This document shows positions 33,076 to 43,911 of a DNA stretch of 64,000 bases, piece by piece. Made by a program: the position numbers and the translations under genes. The notes beneath the pieces are model-generated. The model was not told the DNA's origin. It saw only the letters and a program-made list of their open reading frames with translations, and searched no databases. Each line of letters begins with the position of its first letter. Positions within the stretch are counted from its first letter, which is position 1. The DNA comes from Gaeumannomyces sp. JS-464 (lineage: Eukaryota > Ascomycota > Sordariomycetes > Magnaporthales > Magnaporthaceae), in contig NGZR01000003.1 in NCBI GenBank assembly GCA_002197995.1, forward strand, positions 3,906,001 through 3,970,000, in the 5' to 3' direction.

Positions 33076-35156
33076 TATTTAAAAAAAAAAGCGCAAAACG
33101 TACCGCAAATAAAATAACCCTATTTCGGGGCTAAAAAAAGTGGGAAATAAAAAATAAAAAAAAATGAAAGTTTAAAACCGCCGAAAATTTTTAGCTATTA
33201 TTCGACGTTTAATAACCGCGTTTTAATAAAAAAAATTTCGTTATTATTATTTCCCTTTTTAAATTCCGAGTTATCGGCAAATCGAATTACAATTTGGGCT
33301 TTAGCGATTTAGTATAAAATCGAATCGCCGTTAATATCGACGAATAACAATACGTCGTTAAATTTAATTTCCATTTCGCAATTTAAACCCTTTTTAAACT
33401 CCTCGTTCGAAAGGTCGAAAGTTTAACCCTCGTTAAAAACCTCCCATTATAACTCCGGAAATTGGAAAAAACGAATACCGTTAATAGCCGGGTTAAACAC
33501 GATATTATAAAAAAGCATAAAGCGCAATCCCTAATTAACGCGAGTTATAACCGAAGCTTAACCCCGAAAAACAAGCTGGTTTATCCGAGCTAATACCTTG
33601 TTAACCTCGGCAAGCTCGCTATAAAAAGCGTGCTAAATGTGCACCCCCGGATACGCCGTAAACGCACGCCCCTCGCAAGCAACCGGTGGTACCGAATACT
33701 TATAAGCAGGTTTCGAAGCGTTAAAAAATAGTACGAGTTGTAATTGTCGAATTTTTAAAAAAAGTAGCGATGTAAAAGCTTTGCGGGAGTTAAAAAGGCG
33801 AATTTAATGGAAATCCGACCATTATTAGCAATAAAATAAAAAAAACTATAACGAACCGAAGGATAAATCGTAACGGAAAAACTATAAAGGTTTTTTTATA
33901 AAAACAAATTAAAAAAGGCGAAACCGTGCAATAAGCTTACCGAAAAATTTGGTAAGCTATTATGCACCTATTAGCATACTTTTAATAAACTTAAATCGAT
34001 ATTAAAAAGGAAACCCCGGGGTAAAAAACAATAAACCTAACCCGGTAAATGCACCGAAAGCAGCGGCCTGCTTTAGTAATGCCGGTAATAATACCAGGTC
34101 GTATTTAAAATGCGTCCCACCCCGAAAAAGGTTAGCCATATAGCAATTACCATAAGGAAAACGGCGTCGAATACTATTAAAAGCCACCGTGCCGGTAATA
34201 AAGGCAATTTAAACTCGCTAGCGGTCCTCCTTTGCAAAAAAACGCAAAGCAAAACGATGCTTTTTATCGGCGAGGTCGTTAAACTCGTTAAACCGACGAA
34301 TAACGCCAACGGGGTATATTAATAACGAAGTGTTTCGAAAGTCCAAATTGGAGCTAAACCGGGAAACGGAATGGCAGGAAAAAAGCGAACTCCTTTAGGA
34401 ATGCCATAATCGGCAGGGTGGTAAAAGCTTTCCTCCGTAAGGCTAACTACGATCGCCCGCTCCGTATCGTTAAAAGCGAAAAGGCGACGGCGAAATGCCT
34501 TATTAACGGTAACGTTATGAAATATAATTTTGCAGCAAAATCGGGTTAGCGCACGCTCGAAACGAGCAAGCCGAAAGGAAGGACGAAAACGTATAACCGC
34601 GACCGCAATTGGAAAAGGAAGCGTAATCGAGCGTAATCGAAACCGCGACCGCAATTGGAAAAAGCCTAAATCCGGGCTAAGCAAAAAGCGCAAAGAGATT
34701 GCGGGAAAAAAAAGGAAGCGCCAACTCCAAAAAGCAGGCGCAGGCTTTTATGCGCTAAAAGCGCGAGCCTTATAGGCAACAAGCAATGCGAGGGCAAAAG
34801 GAACAAAGCAATAACTAGCGGCGTTTAATCGTCGCTATTAATTGTGTTGTTAAAAGGAAGGAAAACAACGCCGGCCGGCTGGAAAGAAAACAAAAAGGTT
34901 TACCGGCAGGACCGCTTTTACCCTAACCATCGCCGGCCTTATACGGCCAACGCTACCGAAAACGCCACTAAAATCCCATAAGCCTTACTGGCACCCTGTT
35001 AAAAGAAGCTATTCGCACTTCCACACTACCAAAAAACCATTTACCCCAAATGGTAAGGGCATTAATAAACTTGGCCTGCCCGCCAATTCGCTATAAACCG
35101 ACCAAGCTTTAACGCGACCATTTCGCCAACAGGCACTGCCGAGACGTTAGTGCTTT
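33076..35156 (+). other. Gypsy 3' region between pol and 3' LTR
   Basis: About 2 kb with no recognised gene, longer than usual for a chromovirus 3' region, so extra material may be present. A direct duplication (GACCGCAATTGGAAAA near 34609 and again near 34650, with doubled CGTAATCGAG between) lies at about 34597-34665. Antisense and sense frames at 34.0-34.8 kb show no motifs. Confidence 0.45.
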
Positions 35157-35169
35157 AAAGGGGGGACAG
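35157..35169 (+). promoter_or_regulatory. polypurine tract before 3' LTR
   Basis: AAAGGGGGGACAG directly precedes the 3' LTR start at 35170, the expected primer site for plus-strand DNA synthesis. Confidence 0.7.
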
Positions 35170-35453
35170 TATAAGGAGGCTCGCTGCGATAGTGGCGGGC
35201 CACCGCCACAGCAAGGAGCCTTAGCCCTGTTTACGGGCCCGAGCCACGTGGAGGCCTGAGGCACCTAGGCACGTGACAGGGGGCCCAGGGGGGGCCACGC
35301 TACTTAGGCAGCTTGTAGGAGGCAATTCCCAGATTGCCGGAACAAGCTGAAGTTGTCGTATTTACCCTATAGCAATATAGGCCTTTAACCCCTAATCACC
35401 GTCTACGGTCATCGTGATCACCTCGTACAGGCCTTCGGCCTACCCCGTGACAG
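35170..35453 (+). repeat. 3' LTR of Gypsy element
   Basis: 284 bp, TATAAGGAGG...CCCCGTGACA. Only about four positions look decayed relative to the 5' LTR (for example the first TG is TA). It keeps CACGTGG, GGCCTGAGG and similar GC-rich words lost in the 5' copy. Confidence 0.85.
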
Positions 35454-35626
35454 ATAGTTTTGAGGATTTTTGATGAAATTTTGGGTAACCCATGGGTACC
35501 CAGAAAAACCCAGGACCCAAAGGACCCAAACCCATTTTTGGGTACCCATTTGGGTTTTTGGGTCGATTTGGACCCAAAACCCGTGGGTCCAAATGGGGTC
35601 CCATTTATGGTTCTTCGCCAACCCTA
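35454..35626. repeat. right end of hAT: GGGTCC subterminal repeats plus TIR
   Basis: 173 bp that resume the hAT element after the Gypsy insertion: inverted arrays of GGACCC/ACCCA words and the terminal CGCCAACCCTA (35616-35626). Little decayed. Confidence 0.75.
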
Positions 35627-35634
35627 CCCTAGCC
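35627..35634. repeat. 8-bp target-site duplication, right copy (CCCTAGCC)
   Basis: Identical to 16404-16411. In frame with the sulfotransferase codons Glu-Ala-Arg. Confidence 0.9.
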
Positions 35635-35945
35635 TCGGTCGGGCGGTGGCACGGCTCGCCGTAGAAGCCAAAGTGCAGCTTCTGCAGGCACCGCATGACG
35701 GGCCGGCCCAGCATGTGCGCCGTCAGGAGGTGCAGCACCGTGGCCGCGGGCTCCGCAAAGGTCGGCTCGAGCAGCGCCGCGTCGAAGCTGGCCCACCACG
35801 CGTCCAGGTCGCGCCGCACCAGCACCACCTTGGCGTCCGGGTAGGCGCGGATCAGGTCGGGCGCGAACGGCGAGGCCATGCCCGTCACCACCTCGAAGCC
35901 GCGGTCCGCCCAGAGCGCGTCCCAGTCGGCACGCGTGTGCGGGGA

Positions 35946-35964
35946 GGGGGGGGGGGGGGGGGGG
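35946..35964. repeat. 19-G homopolymer inside sulfotransferase gene
   Basis: A run of 19 G on the plus strand (C on the coding strand). The reading frame differs on its two sides and relatives carry only a short Pro-rich stretch here, so its length is either wrong in the assembly or a real slippage mutation. Confidence 0.8.
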
Positions 35965-36177
35965 CCGCGCGCCCGGGACGAACGGCCAGGTCGCCTCGGC
36001 CGCGCGCTCGATGCCCTCCCAGTCCGTGTCGAACATGCCCTCGAGGAGGCCGTGGTGCACCGTGTAGCCCAGCTCCTGGTATGCAAGCGCCATAGACTTG
36101 GTTCCCATGCGGAATAATGACGCGTGGATGACTTTGAGCCCTTCCCCGACTGATGGAGCTTCTGCTAGCTTGGACAT

Positions 36178-36910
36178 ATTGCCTGGTGATGTTTCTAGAA
36201 AAATGGTGAGAGTAATGGTAGAACAACTTGCAGAAGCGGCGCTGAAAGATTACTGCCCTATATGTCTCGAGGGCGAAGATCGCTCGGCCCTGCATCCAGC
36301 TTGGTAAATCTTGGCTCCGTTGGGGTAGTTTCCCTCCTTTACGTTGTATTGGGTCCTGTTCGCACTTGGCCCAGGCTGAAAGATGGCGAGCCCCGCATAT
36401 CTGGCCCCGAGCGAGGTCCGCAACGGATGACGTTTCCTGGCCGTTCGGAGATAGCTGCTCATCAGGCTTCCGCATGTATTAGCAGGGATCTGCTGGATAT
36501 CAGCGGTACCACGTCACCCCGGCAAATGAATCCGCTGCAAGGCATTGCACGTAGGTCTACTCTGACGCCTACTGAACACACTCGCAAACGTTCAAGACAA
36601 AGGAGGGTATAGTTAATTAGGTAGGTAGGTAGGTAGATATGATGAGTACATCTCGTGTGTCGTACAACTTTCCCCCAAAGAGGGATGGAAGGGAAGGAGA
36701 CGGGCCCAAAGCGACACACAGGCCGAGGCGCCCCGAAAGAAAGCTCGAGAATGGCTAAAAGCGCATCACACACGCCGAATATTGCTTCAAAGCCCCTTGC
36801 GCCTCCCCAAAAATCCGCTTGTCTGGTCGGTACGTCGCCGCTGCCGTGGCAGCAGTCCCGAGAACAAAGCAGGGACGGGGGTCAGAAACGAGAGTGTGTA
36901 AAAGGAAAGT
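36178..36910. other. intergenic, with (GTAG)n microsatellite
   Basis: The promoter of the sulfotransferase gene and the 3' flank of the phosphate symporter gene. A GTAG tetranucleotide repeat lies at about 36617-36636. No gene seen. Confidence 0.5.
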
Positions 36911-38906
36911 CTAGCCCTGGTAGCCCCAGCGAGGAGCGTTGATGATGATGCCGGTCAGGACTCCGGAGAATGTGGCGGCGACGGGCAGCGTGATGATCCA
37001 GCCCATGTAGATCCAGGCAACCATACGCCAGTTGATAGTGCGCCAGGTGCCGGAGCACAGGCCGACGCCGACGGTGGCACCAGTGATGCACTGGGTGGTG
37101 GACACGGGAAGCTCTGTGATTATTCGAGACTCGTAAGCAAAGGAATACACTGGAGTCATGCCAAGCCAGGAATAGAAGCAAGCGGCATGCAAAGGGAACT
37201 TACTGAGACGGGTGGCCAGAATGATGGTGATGGCGGCACCAAGCTCCATGGAGAAGCCGCGGGAAGGCGAGTGCAGCGTCAGGCGGTTGCCCAGGTTGCG
37301 CATGATGTGGTAGCCGTAGGTCCAGATACCGAGGGCGATACCGATACCACCGAAACAGAGAATCCAGAAGGGAACGTTGGCCTTGCTGCCGCGGGGGATG
37401 CCACCCTGCTCCCAGATCTGGAAGATGGTGGCGTAGGGGCCGATGGCGTTAGCGACGTCGTTGGCGCCGTGGGTGAATGATGCCGTGCACGCAGTCATGA
37501 TCTGCATGAACGAGTAGAGGAACTCGGCCTTGTTGTCGTAGTGCGCGGCTTCGGCGTGAATCTTCTCGAGGTCGCCAGTGAGCATGCTCTGCTTCTTCTG
37601 TTGGGCGATGATGTCCTGGTCCACGCCGCTGAGGAAGATCTTCTTGAAGAACCACCACATGACGGGCCCGCTGGTCCAGGATCCCTCGGGGCGGGGGCCG
37701 ACCAGGGGCTTGTGCACAGCGGCGCCGTGGCTGGGGCGGCTAGGGCGGCGGCGGCCTGGTTGGAACCCGAGTCGGAGTCGGCGATCTTTTTGGACTCGCC
37801 GGTTGTCTTGTCCTTGACGACGCCTGTCTGTTTAGCGTCAGCAGTAGGCGCAGCTTCAACATCACCGTTGTTGGCGGCAGCGGCGGCAGCGGCGGCAGCG
37901 GCGCGAGCCTCAATCTCCTCCTTTGTAGCGTGACCCTCATAGAAGTCGCGGATGCCACCCGGGCGCCCTCGGGCTGCGCCGGGGTTGGGACGGCGAAGAA
38001 GAAGTGGCCCCTGCGCGATGTGGTACCACCTCAGCTCCCAGTCATCCTTAGCAAACCAGGCGGTACAGCCAGGGCACAAAGAAGATAGCCACAAGAAGAC
38101 CCCAGGCGGCACCAACACCAATTATGAGGCCGGTCAGCTCGGCATCCTTCCAGCTGTCCAGATTGATGGAACCACCCTTCCAGCAGATAAGCATAGTAAG
38201 GAGCGATGCAGTGATGGCAAAGTACAGCGGCACCGACATCAGACCCTTCATGACTGGGTTCTGGCGCACCATGACGGAGTACTTTGTGATGGTAAAGATG
38301 ATGGCGCCGAACGCGCCGGCGAGACCAGGGGCGATGATCCAGGCGAGGAAGACGGAGATGACACCGCTGGAGATGTCACCCTTGGGGTCGTACCAGATGA
38401 TCTTGTTGGCGCCAACGGTGGCCACACCCATACCGATAACACCGCCCATGAGCGAGTGGGTAGTGGAGACAGGAAGGCCGATCTTGGTGCAGATAGTAAG
38501 GTAAACGGAGGAGGCGACGATGGCGCAGGTCATGCCGAGCATGAGAACTGCAGGGGTCTCACGGTAGCTGTCGATGCTGACGACCTTGGTGCGGATGGTG
38601 TCGGCGACGCGCTGGCCGACACCAATGGAGCCGGCAAATTCCAGAACGGAACCCAGGCTCATGGCCTGGATGTAGCTGATTGACCGGGACGAGACCGACG
38701 TAGCCCACGAGTTTGCGACATCGTTGGCACCTGTTCCATTGGAGGAGTTGTTAGGACAAGAGGCCTACTGGCAGCTGCAGAAGCCGCAGGTTGATCATGG
38801 TCCCTCGGGGATTTCTCGAGCACAACATACCAATGTTCCACGCATCGAGGAAGGAGAAGATGGTGCCGATGGCAAAGATGTAGTCAAACTGGTGAAGAGT
38901 AGGCAT
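36911..38906 (-). CDS. sodium/phosphate symporter, PHO4 family (PHO89/PHO-4-like), two frame changes
   Basis: Plasma-membrane, high-affinity phosphate uptake family driven by sodium. Exons are 38906-38831, 38730-37204 and 37113-36911. The introns GTATGT...GGAACAG (100 nt) and GTAAGT...CACAG (90 nt) both keep phase. The protein starts MPTLHQFDYIFAIGTIFSFL. It has both family signatures, GANDVANSWAT (rebuilt across intron 1) and HGANDVANAIGPY in the C-terminal half, each followed by a GLPVSTTH or KLPVSTTQ repeat. A long hydrophilic loop with polyalanine separates the halves. The frame slips by one near 38055 (extra T in GGTTTGC) and back near 37733 (missing C in a C run). The net frame is restored, so an assembly artefact is likely and the gene is probably functional. 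Confidence 0.85.
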
Positions 38907-41900
38907 CTTGGCAAACAATGCTTGATCGCAGTCGCTGGATGGCCCACGTGGCGCTCTGGCTGGATGCAAGGCCGGAGAGGGCGGCTCGTGACTGTCGGAC
39001 ACGGTGGGAGAATGGAAAAACGAGCGCCAACAGGAAAGCTGGGTCGACGGCTACTTATACGCAACATCGGATATGGCGAATAACAGCAGGTAGGGGAGGG
39101 GTGCACATCCAGCTCAGCCCTCGATGGGCCAAATCTACCCATCAAAGTCCAATGCATGGCGCATCCCACAAGCAAGCTGGCCGCACAAGCGGCGGAGCCA
39201 GAGTCGCAAGGAGGGCGGGCTGGCCTCCTCTGAGCGAGAAGGGGCAAGACGGGGCCTCCGAATGGGACAGCCAGGCGGGTGGCCAGCCAGAAATCCATCT
39301 CGACTGTGGTTGTGTGGAAACCTGGAGGGAATCCGATCGGCTCGGCATAGTACGACGCAGGGAAACGACCAGCAGGGGCGTCATCCCACATGTCCCAAGC
39401 GGCTGGGTGCTATGGGCTGTTAGCGCGAGCGAGGACAGTGGAGAATGGCGAAAGCAGATACGGCGGGTTGGCGTAGGACGGTTATCCTTCCAAGTCGGGA
39501 CCAGTCTCCAGTCCTCGTTTTCCCGTCCTTTCGAAGGACCCAGGGCTAGCTGCGACGGCCAGGCCAGTGAAGTCGAGAGGACCAGCCGACGGCCCACGCC
39601 ACGCCAGCACAGTATTGTTATGGTGTGGGCAGAACTGACAGTGGCCAGTTGGCCCCCATCGTTTTGCCCGTCTAGGAAGGCGATGCGTTGTACCTCGAAC
39701 ATGGCTGGGCTGGAAGTGGTCACCGAGAGATGCAAGCCCGGTCTGGGCGCCCAGGCACTTGGGAGAATCAAGAAGGACGGGGCGACGCCATCGGAGCGGC
39801 CTGTTTTCCGCACGTGCAGCAGGCAGGCTTGTCGGGCATTACAGTCGAAGGGAGGCGCAGGGTCGACAGCGGGCGCGAGACTAGACATGCCAAGAAGGCT
39901 CCCAAGGTGTTGGATATCTTGGCGGGCTCTATTTGGCTGAGCAGGAAGTCTTGGATAGTCTTGGACTCTCTTGGTATTCGGATCGGGGGTGGGGCTTCGC
40001 AACCTTTTTGACGTGAACGGAGGCGCTCGAGCACGAGAGATGTCGTTCAAGACTGCCAGGGGGCCAGGCTGGTGGTGCGGGTGCAGAGCTGCCAAGAAGG
40101 GCGGATCCCACCCCCGAGCCGCCGAATCAAAGAGCTTAATTCCACCACGTGTGTGGATCCATTGGCTGTGCGCCGGCACGTCGCCTCTCGAGGAGGCTAC
40201 CGAGGAGACGACCATGAAGGCCCGGATGGAAGCGAACGTGCAGGCTGGCCCGCGCGAGTCTCGCCGCTGCCCCATGCGGGCACAGGTCAACCACCAACAG
40301 CACGCAGCGCTACGGCTCTCTCCGAGGACTCGCATCAAGCAAGCCGAAGGAAGAAAGACGGAGAAGAAGCCCTGATGCATTGATCCTGTGGCAAACGTCA
40401 GTATTACCTCCGTAATTAGGTATCCTCAGCGTACCGCTGCCCATTCAGGGGAGCCGACGAATGTACTTTGACAGACACATTCGCCGCATTAGCCAACGAA
40501 AATTCCGTAGCCGGAAAATCTGCATTTTACGAGGTCACGGCGCTAGCTGCGCAATGAACTGGGTACCGGGTAGCACCCCGAGCACACGCCCCACGACCAA
40601 GGGATGCCCACGAAGCGATGGACCCTTCACTCTCAAGGCTGCGCCGATCGGGTTTCCGGTCAGCCCTGGGCACGCGATTTTCGGCCAATCTAGCAGGTTG
40701 GTGGACAAGCATGCCACATGGAGCGGGTCCAATCATCAAAACTCAACCCCGTCTCTCCACGCTCCCTTCTCCTGACGTACCTCGAGAAGCGCGTTGCACG
40801 TTTGGGATTGGTCAGGCCGTCATCAGACGAGCCTGTACTCCCCCTTTGCGGCGTCAATAAGCTACTTAGTAGACATTATTATCCATCCGAGTACAACACC
40901 ACGTTTCCACTACGTGCAGACTCGCCCTGCGGATATGCAAACCAGCCGTGGCCAACGTCAAGCCAGGGAAATGGACAGCGGAGGCTGTGGCTATCAACGC
41001 AAAGCTTTCACATGCCCGGGGTCTCTTCTGTCGCGGCCGTCTGGACCGGCAGAAACACACAGTAGAAAGGGAAACTTTAAGATTTTGGTGCCGTTACCAT
41101 GGACAAGACAAGCCGTAAGGAAGCTATTGATTGCCCTAGGGCAGTCAACCCCCACGCGCAGCAAAAGATATGAAGATGCCACTTTACAGCCGTAAACATT
41201 TTATGTAACATTTATGGTTTCTTTGTACACAAGCCTCCAGTCTGTCGACGTCGGTCTAGAGACACCGGACCCTCGTCCAGTCCATTAGGCGGAGATAACT
41301 GGGCTGGAGGCTAGCCCCAACCGGCACCGATACTGATCCATAATCTAGTGCCAAAACGCAGAAAGGGCCCGCCCTAGAGAACGCCATCCTGCGCGCCAAG
41401 TATTTCCAGAACCCGGGTGTGGGCCAGGTCCAAATGCACCTGAGCCAGGCAAGGACCAACAAGGGGCCACCACGCCCTGCGTTGCATGAGCCAATTATCG
41501 GGACTAAAACTCGCTTCCTTTCGGTCAAGGTCTTGGCTCACCAGGTCGGCCAATGGCTGTGGCTCGTGTATGATGGCCTTCCGCCGCTCCATTTGTTGGA
41601 TTCATAGACTCTGTGGGATCTCAAAGCAACCCCCAAAATCAAGGAAGACGTTGCCACTTGGGAATATCATGAGAGGGTGTTTTCAAGCACCTCTACTGGT
41701 CACTGGAGCAATCTATAGGTTTGCCATAGAACGACGGATTCCCGGGTATCCGCCTCGCCCTTCACTACGAGTTTATACATTTTTCTTCTTTTCTTCTGCC
41801 TCTCATCGATCTTTGTTGCTGATTGGCAAACTATTGACCCTCTCGCCCACGAGTGCTAGCTTGCCTGCTTTACATTCCCTTGTCCTCCCCGTGCTGCTTG

Positions 41901-43911
41901 TCCGCCCTCTGTGCCTGCTTTCACTTTCCTGTGGCGTCGGCGAGCAACACAAGCCTCGACATCTTCCTCAGGTGACGCCGTCCGGCGGCAGCGCCCAGGA
42001 GTGTGATTTGATACATCTTTGAGTTGTGGAAGCTTGTCGTTGCCCTAAACACTTTCAACTTTAGCGACGGCGTCCCGAATAGTCACCGTCCAACCAGAAG
42101 TATCTAGAGCTAATGATATCCCGTTATCTGTGCCATTGTAGAATTCTTCAACAAGGGTCCCTTACGAGGGCTGTTGTAGATTGGTCGCAAAAGGTTATTC
42201 TTTCGGCCTCTCCTTCATCCAAAACTTTCTCCAGTTCCGAGCTTCAAGTCTCCTCAGTGATGGTTGATCAGTTAAGCCTACACTTGCGGGGTATCCCAAC
42301 TCCTGTCGATTATTTCTCCAAGAGATTTCATAGTCCCTACTAATATCATGAAGTTATATATATCTAGCTTAAGTCTGCAAATATTGCCAATTTAATTATT
42401 TCCTCTCTAGTGCGGTAGGTAGGTTGGTGGATCTTCCCTCGTTGAAGAATTTGAACTTGAGACCTTCTTCCTCTGGCGAACAAGCTCTTGTTAATATTAT
42501 CAACCGGGGCTTTGTGATTATTTGCAACCTTTGTCTGAAGACACTGCGGGGAAAAAACGAGAACAAGAGAAAGGCACTGCTACCGCCAGAAATTCCAAGC
42601 CGCTGATAGTGGCGACAAAAACAAGGCGCATCTCAACTCTGCTTCTGGCTGAAAATGACACTTGAAGCCGGCGTTTCCAATACACCTACTGGCTTGAAGG
42701 TACCGTCGCCCGCAGTGTCATCATCCCCCACATGGCACTATTGTGACAAGTGATCCTTCGTCAAGAACCTGTGGCGCCACTGCGAGAGCCCAGGAGAAGA
42801 GAACTGGTAAAAAGCGTGATCGCGGGTTTCGGAGAATAGTGAAAAGTGATGGCGAATGGGGTCCTTGGTGCTCAAGGGCGCCTGTTGCGGAGCAAGCCCC
42901 GAACCAGTGCCCAACCTGTACATAAAACAGCCACCCGCCACCGAGTAGACCGGAGACCTCCCTTTCCTCCTTGCGCAACAACAAGCTCTTTCCTAGATGC
43001 AGCACTGTGGCAGCGCCGTGGTAGAAAATAACCTCCCGCCCTTTGGCGGGAAAACGGATAGGGACTATTTGGAATTCTCCGTAAATAAAGGGAAGACACC
43101 CCTCCCCCAGCTAACAAGGACGCATGTGATACTATGTTGCGAAGAGACAGGACATTGAAACCCCCGCTCCGGTGTCCGTCCCGGGCGGGCAACCTGCTAG
43201 GACGGGGGTATTCAGTGCAAATTTTCCGTGGTTCCAGACGGACGCCAATACCGAAGCCCCAACATCAAGCCCTGCGGCGGTTGCAATGCCGAATTGGACG
43301 GCCGGAAGGGACTAGGTTGGGGAAATAGACGATCTCGGAAGTTCACAAGTAAGTGCAACGTTAGTTGAAAGTGCCAAAGAATCGCGGAGGGAGTAACCCG
43401 ATTTTCCCCGCCTTCCCCTCGTTTCCCCCCGCCCTGTTCCAGCCTCGTTTTGCCCGTGGTAGGCGTGGTATCGGTGGCAGCCGGACAGAGGTTTATACGG
43501 CGGATGTGAGGCCGTAATCCGACGGTACAAATTGCCCGGATTTTGCCACGGGTTCGGTACGGCGGTCTACGCGACCATGAATGTTCCGTCGGCTAATTAT
43601 CGCGCGAGTAGACCAGTGCAACAGCACTTGTCTCTGAGGGGTAAACTTCACATTACCCTTGCGGACACTCTTGTCAATTCCACGGCCCAACTACCCAAAG
43701 CGGCTACTATCGTCGGGCGCAATCAGTCCACTAATGGCGCAGCACGATTGGGAGCATGTAAATGGGTAATTAAATCGAGTGTAGGATGCCGGCACTCCTC
43801 ACTTAGCGATCTTAATAAAGCAAGGAGCAGAGCCACCATCCATCCATAGCATAGGATCTTCACGACTAGTACATGATCACCCTTTTAGCAAGTCCCCACG
43901 AAACTGGCATA
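38907..43911. other. 5-kb intergenic region, no gene supported
   Basis: Two overlapping antisense open frames (38918-39940 plus and 39142-40380 minus) are long but Arg/Ser/Pro-rich, lack motifs and are best explained by GC-rich composition. The rest (40.4-43.9 kb) has only short frames. The left edge must hold the promoter of the phosphate symporter gene. Confidence 0.5.

Larger units (their letters stand above)
26435..35453 (+). mobile_element. Gypsy-type LTR retrotransposon (chromovirus), RIP-degraded
   Basis: 9,019 bp bounded by two 283/284-bp LTRs. Target duplications AATAG (26430-26434) and GATAG (35454-35458) differ by one G-to-A change. Internal order on the plus strand is gag zinc knuckle (28.33 kb), protease (28.66), reverse transcriptase (29.2-29.8), RNase H (30.2-30.4), hexapeptide-coding repeat (31.26-31.75), integrase (31.75-32.56) and chromodomain (32.93-33.07). 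This order and the chromodomain define the chromovirus branch of Gypsy. All coding parts carry stops or lost catalytic residues, so the copy is dead. Confidence 0.9.
16412..35626. mobile_element. hAT-type DNA transposon with nested insertions
   Basis: Ends are TAGGGTTGGCG (16412-16422) and its inverse (35616-35626), bounded by the 8-bp duplication. Both ends carry arrays of GGGTCC/GGGTTT subterminal motifs, as in hAT elements. A decayed hAT C-terminal dimerisation domain lies at about 25.07-25.30 kb on the plus strand. The interior is about 70-80% AT with many TA steps and retained CpG, as expected after RIP. A Gypsy element accounts for 9.0 kb. Without it and the solo LTR about 10 kb remain, too long for a usual 3-5 kb hAT, so more nested material is likely between 16.6 and 22 kb. 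Confidence 0.85.
35627..36177 (-). pseudogene. sulfotransferase (Sulfotransfer_4-like), N-terminal half, cut off by transposon
   Basis: Starts at the ATG at 36177. MSKLAEAPSVGEGLKVIHAS is followed by LFRMGTKSMALAYQELGY, the phosphosulfate-binding loop region of the family, then GMFDTDWEGIERAAEATWPF. After a frame change in a 19-G run (35946-35964) come RADWDALWADRGFEVVTGMA, a YPDAKVVLVRRDLDAWWASF block (the 3'-phosphate-binding R...S region) and FGFYGEPCHRPTEA. The gene stops abruptly at the transposon edge, in codon phase with the 16171-16411 fragment. The family is sulfotransferase-like, but the substrate is unknown for fungal members. Up to the insertion the sequence is well conserved, so the insertion need not be old. 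Confidence 0.85.

Noticed and set aside
38918..40380. Two long overlapping open frames on opposite strands (340 and 412 codons)
   Set aside because: No domain, signal or membrane pattern. Arg/Ser/Pro/Gly-biased and mutually antisense, as expected from GC-rich non-coding DNA.
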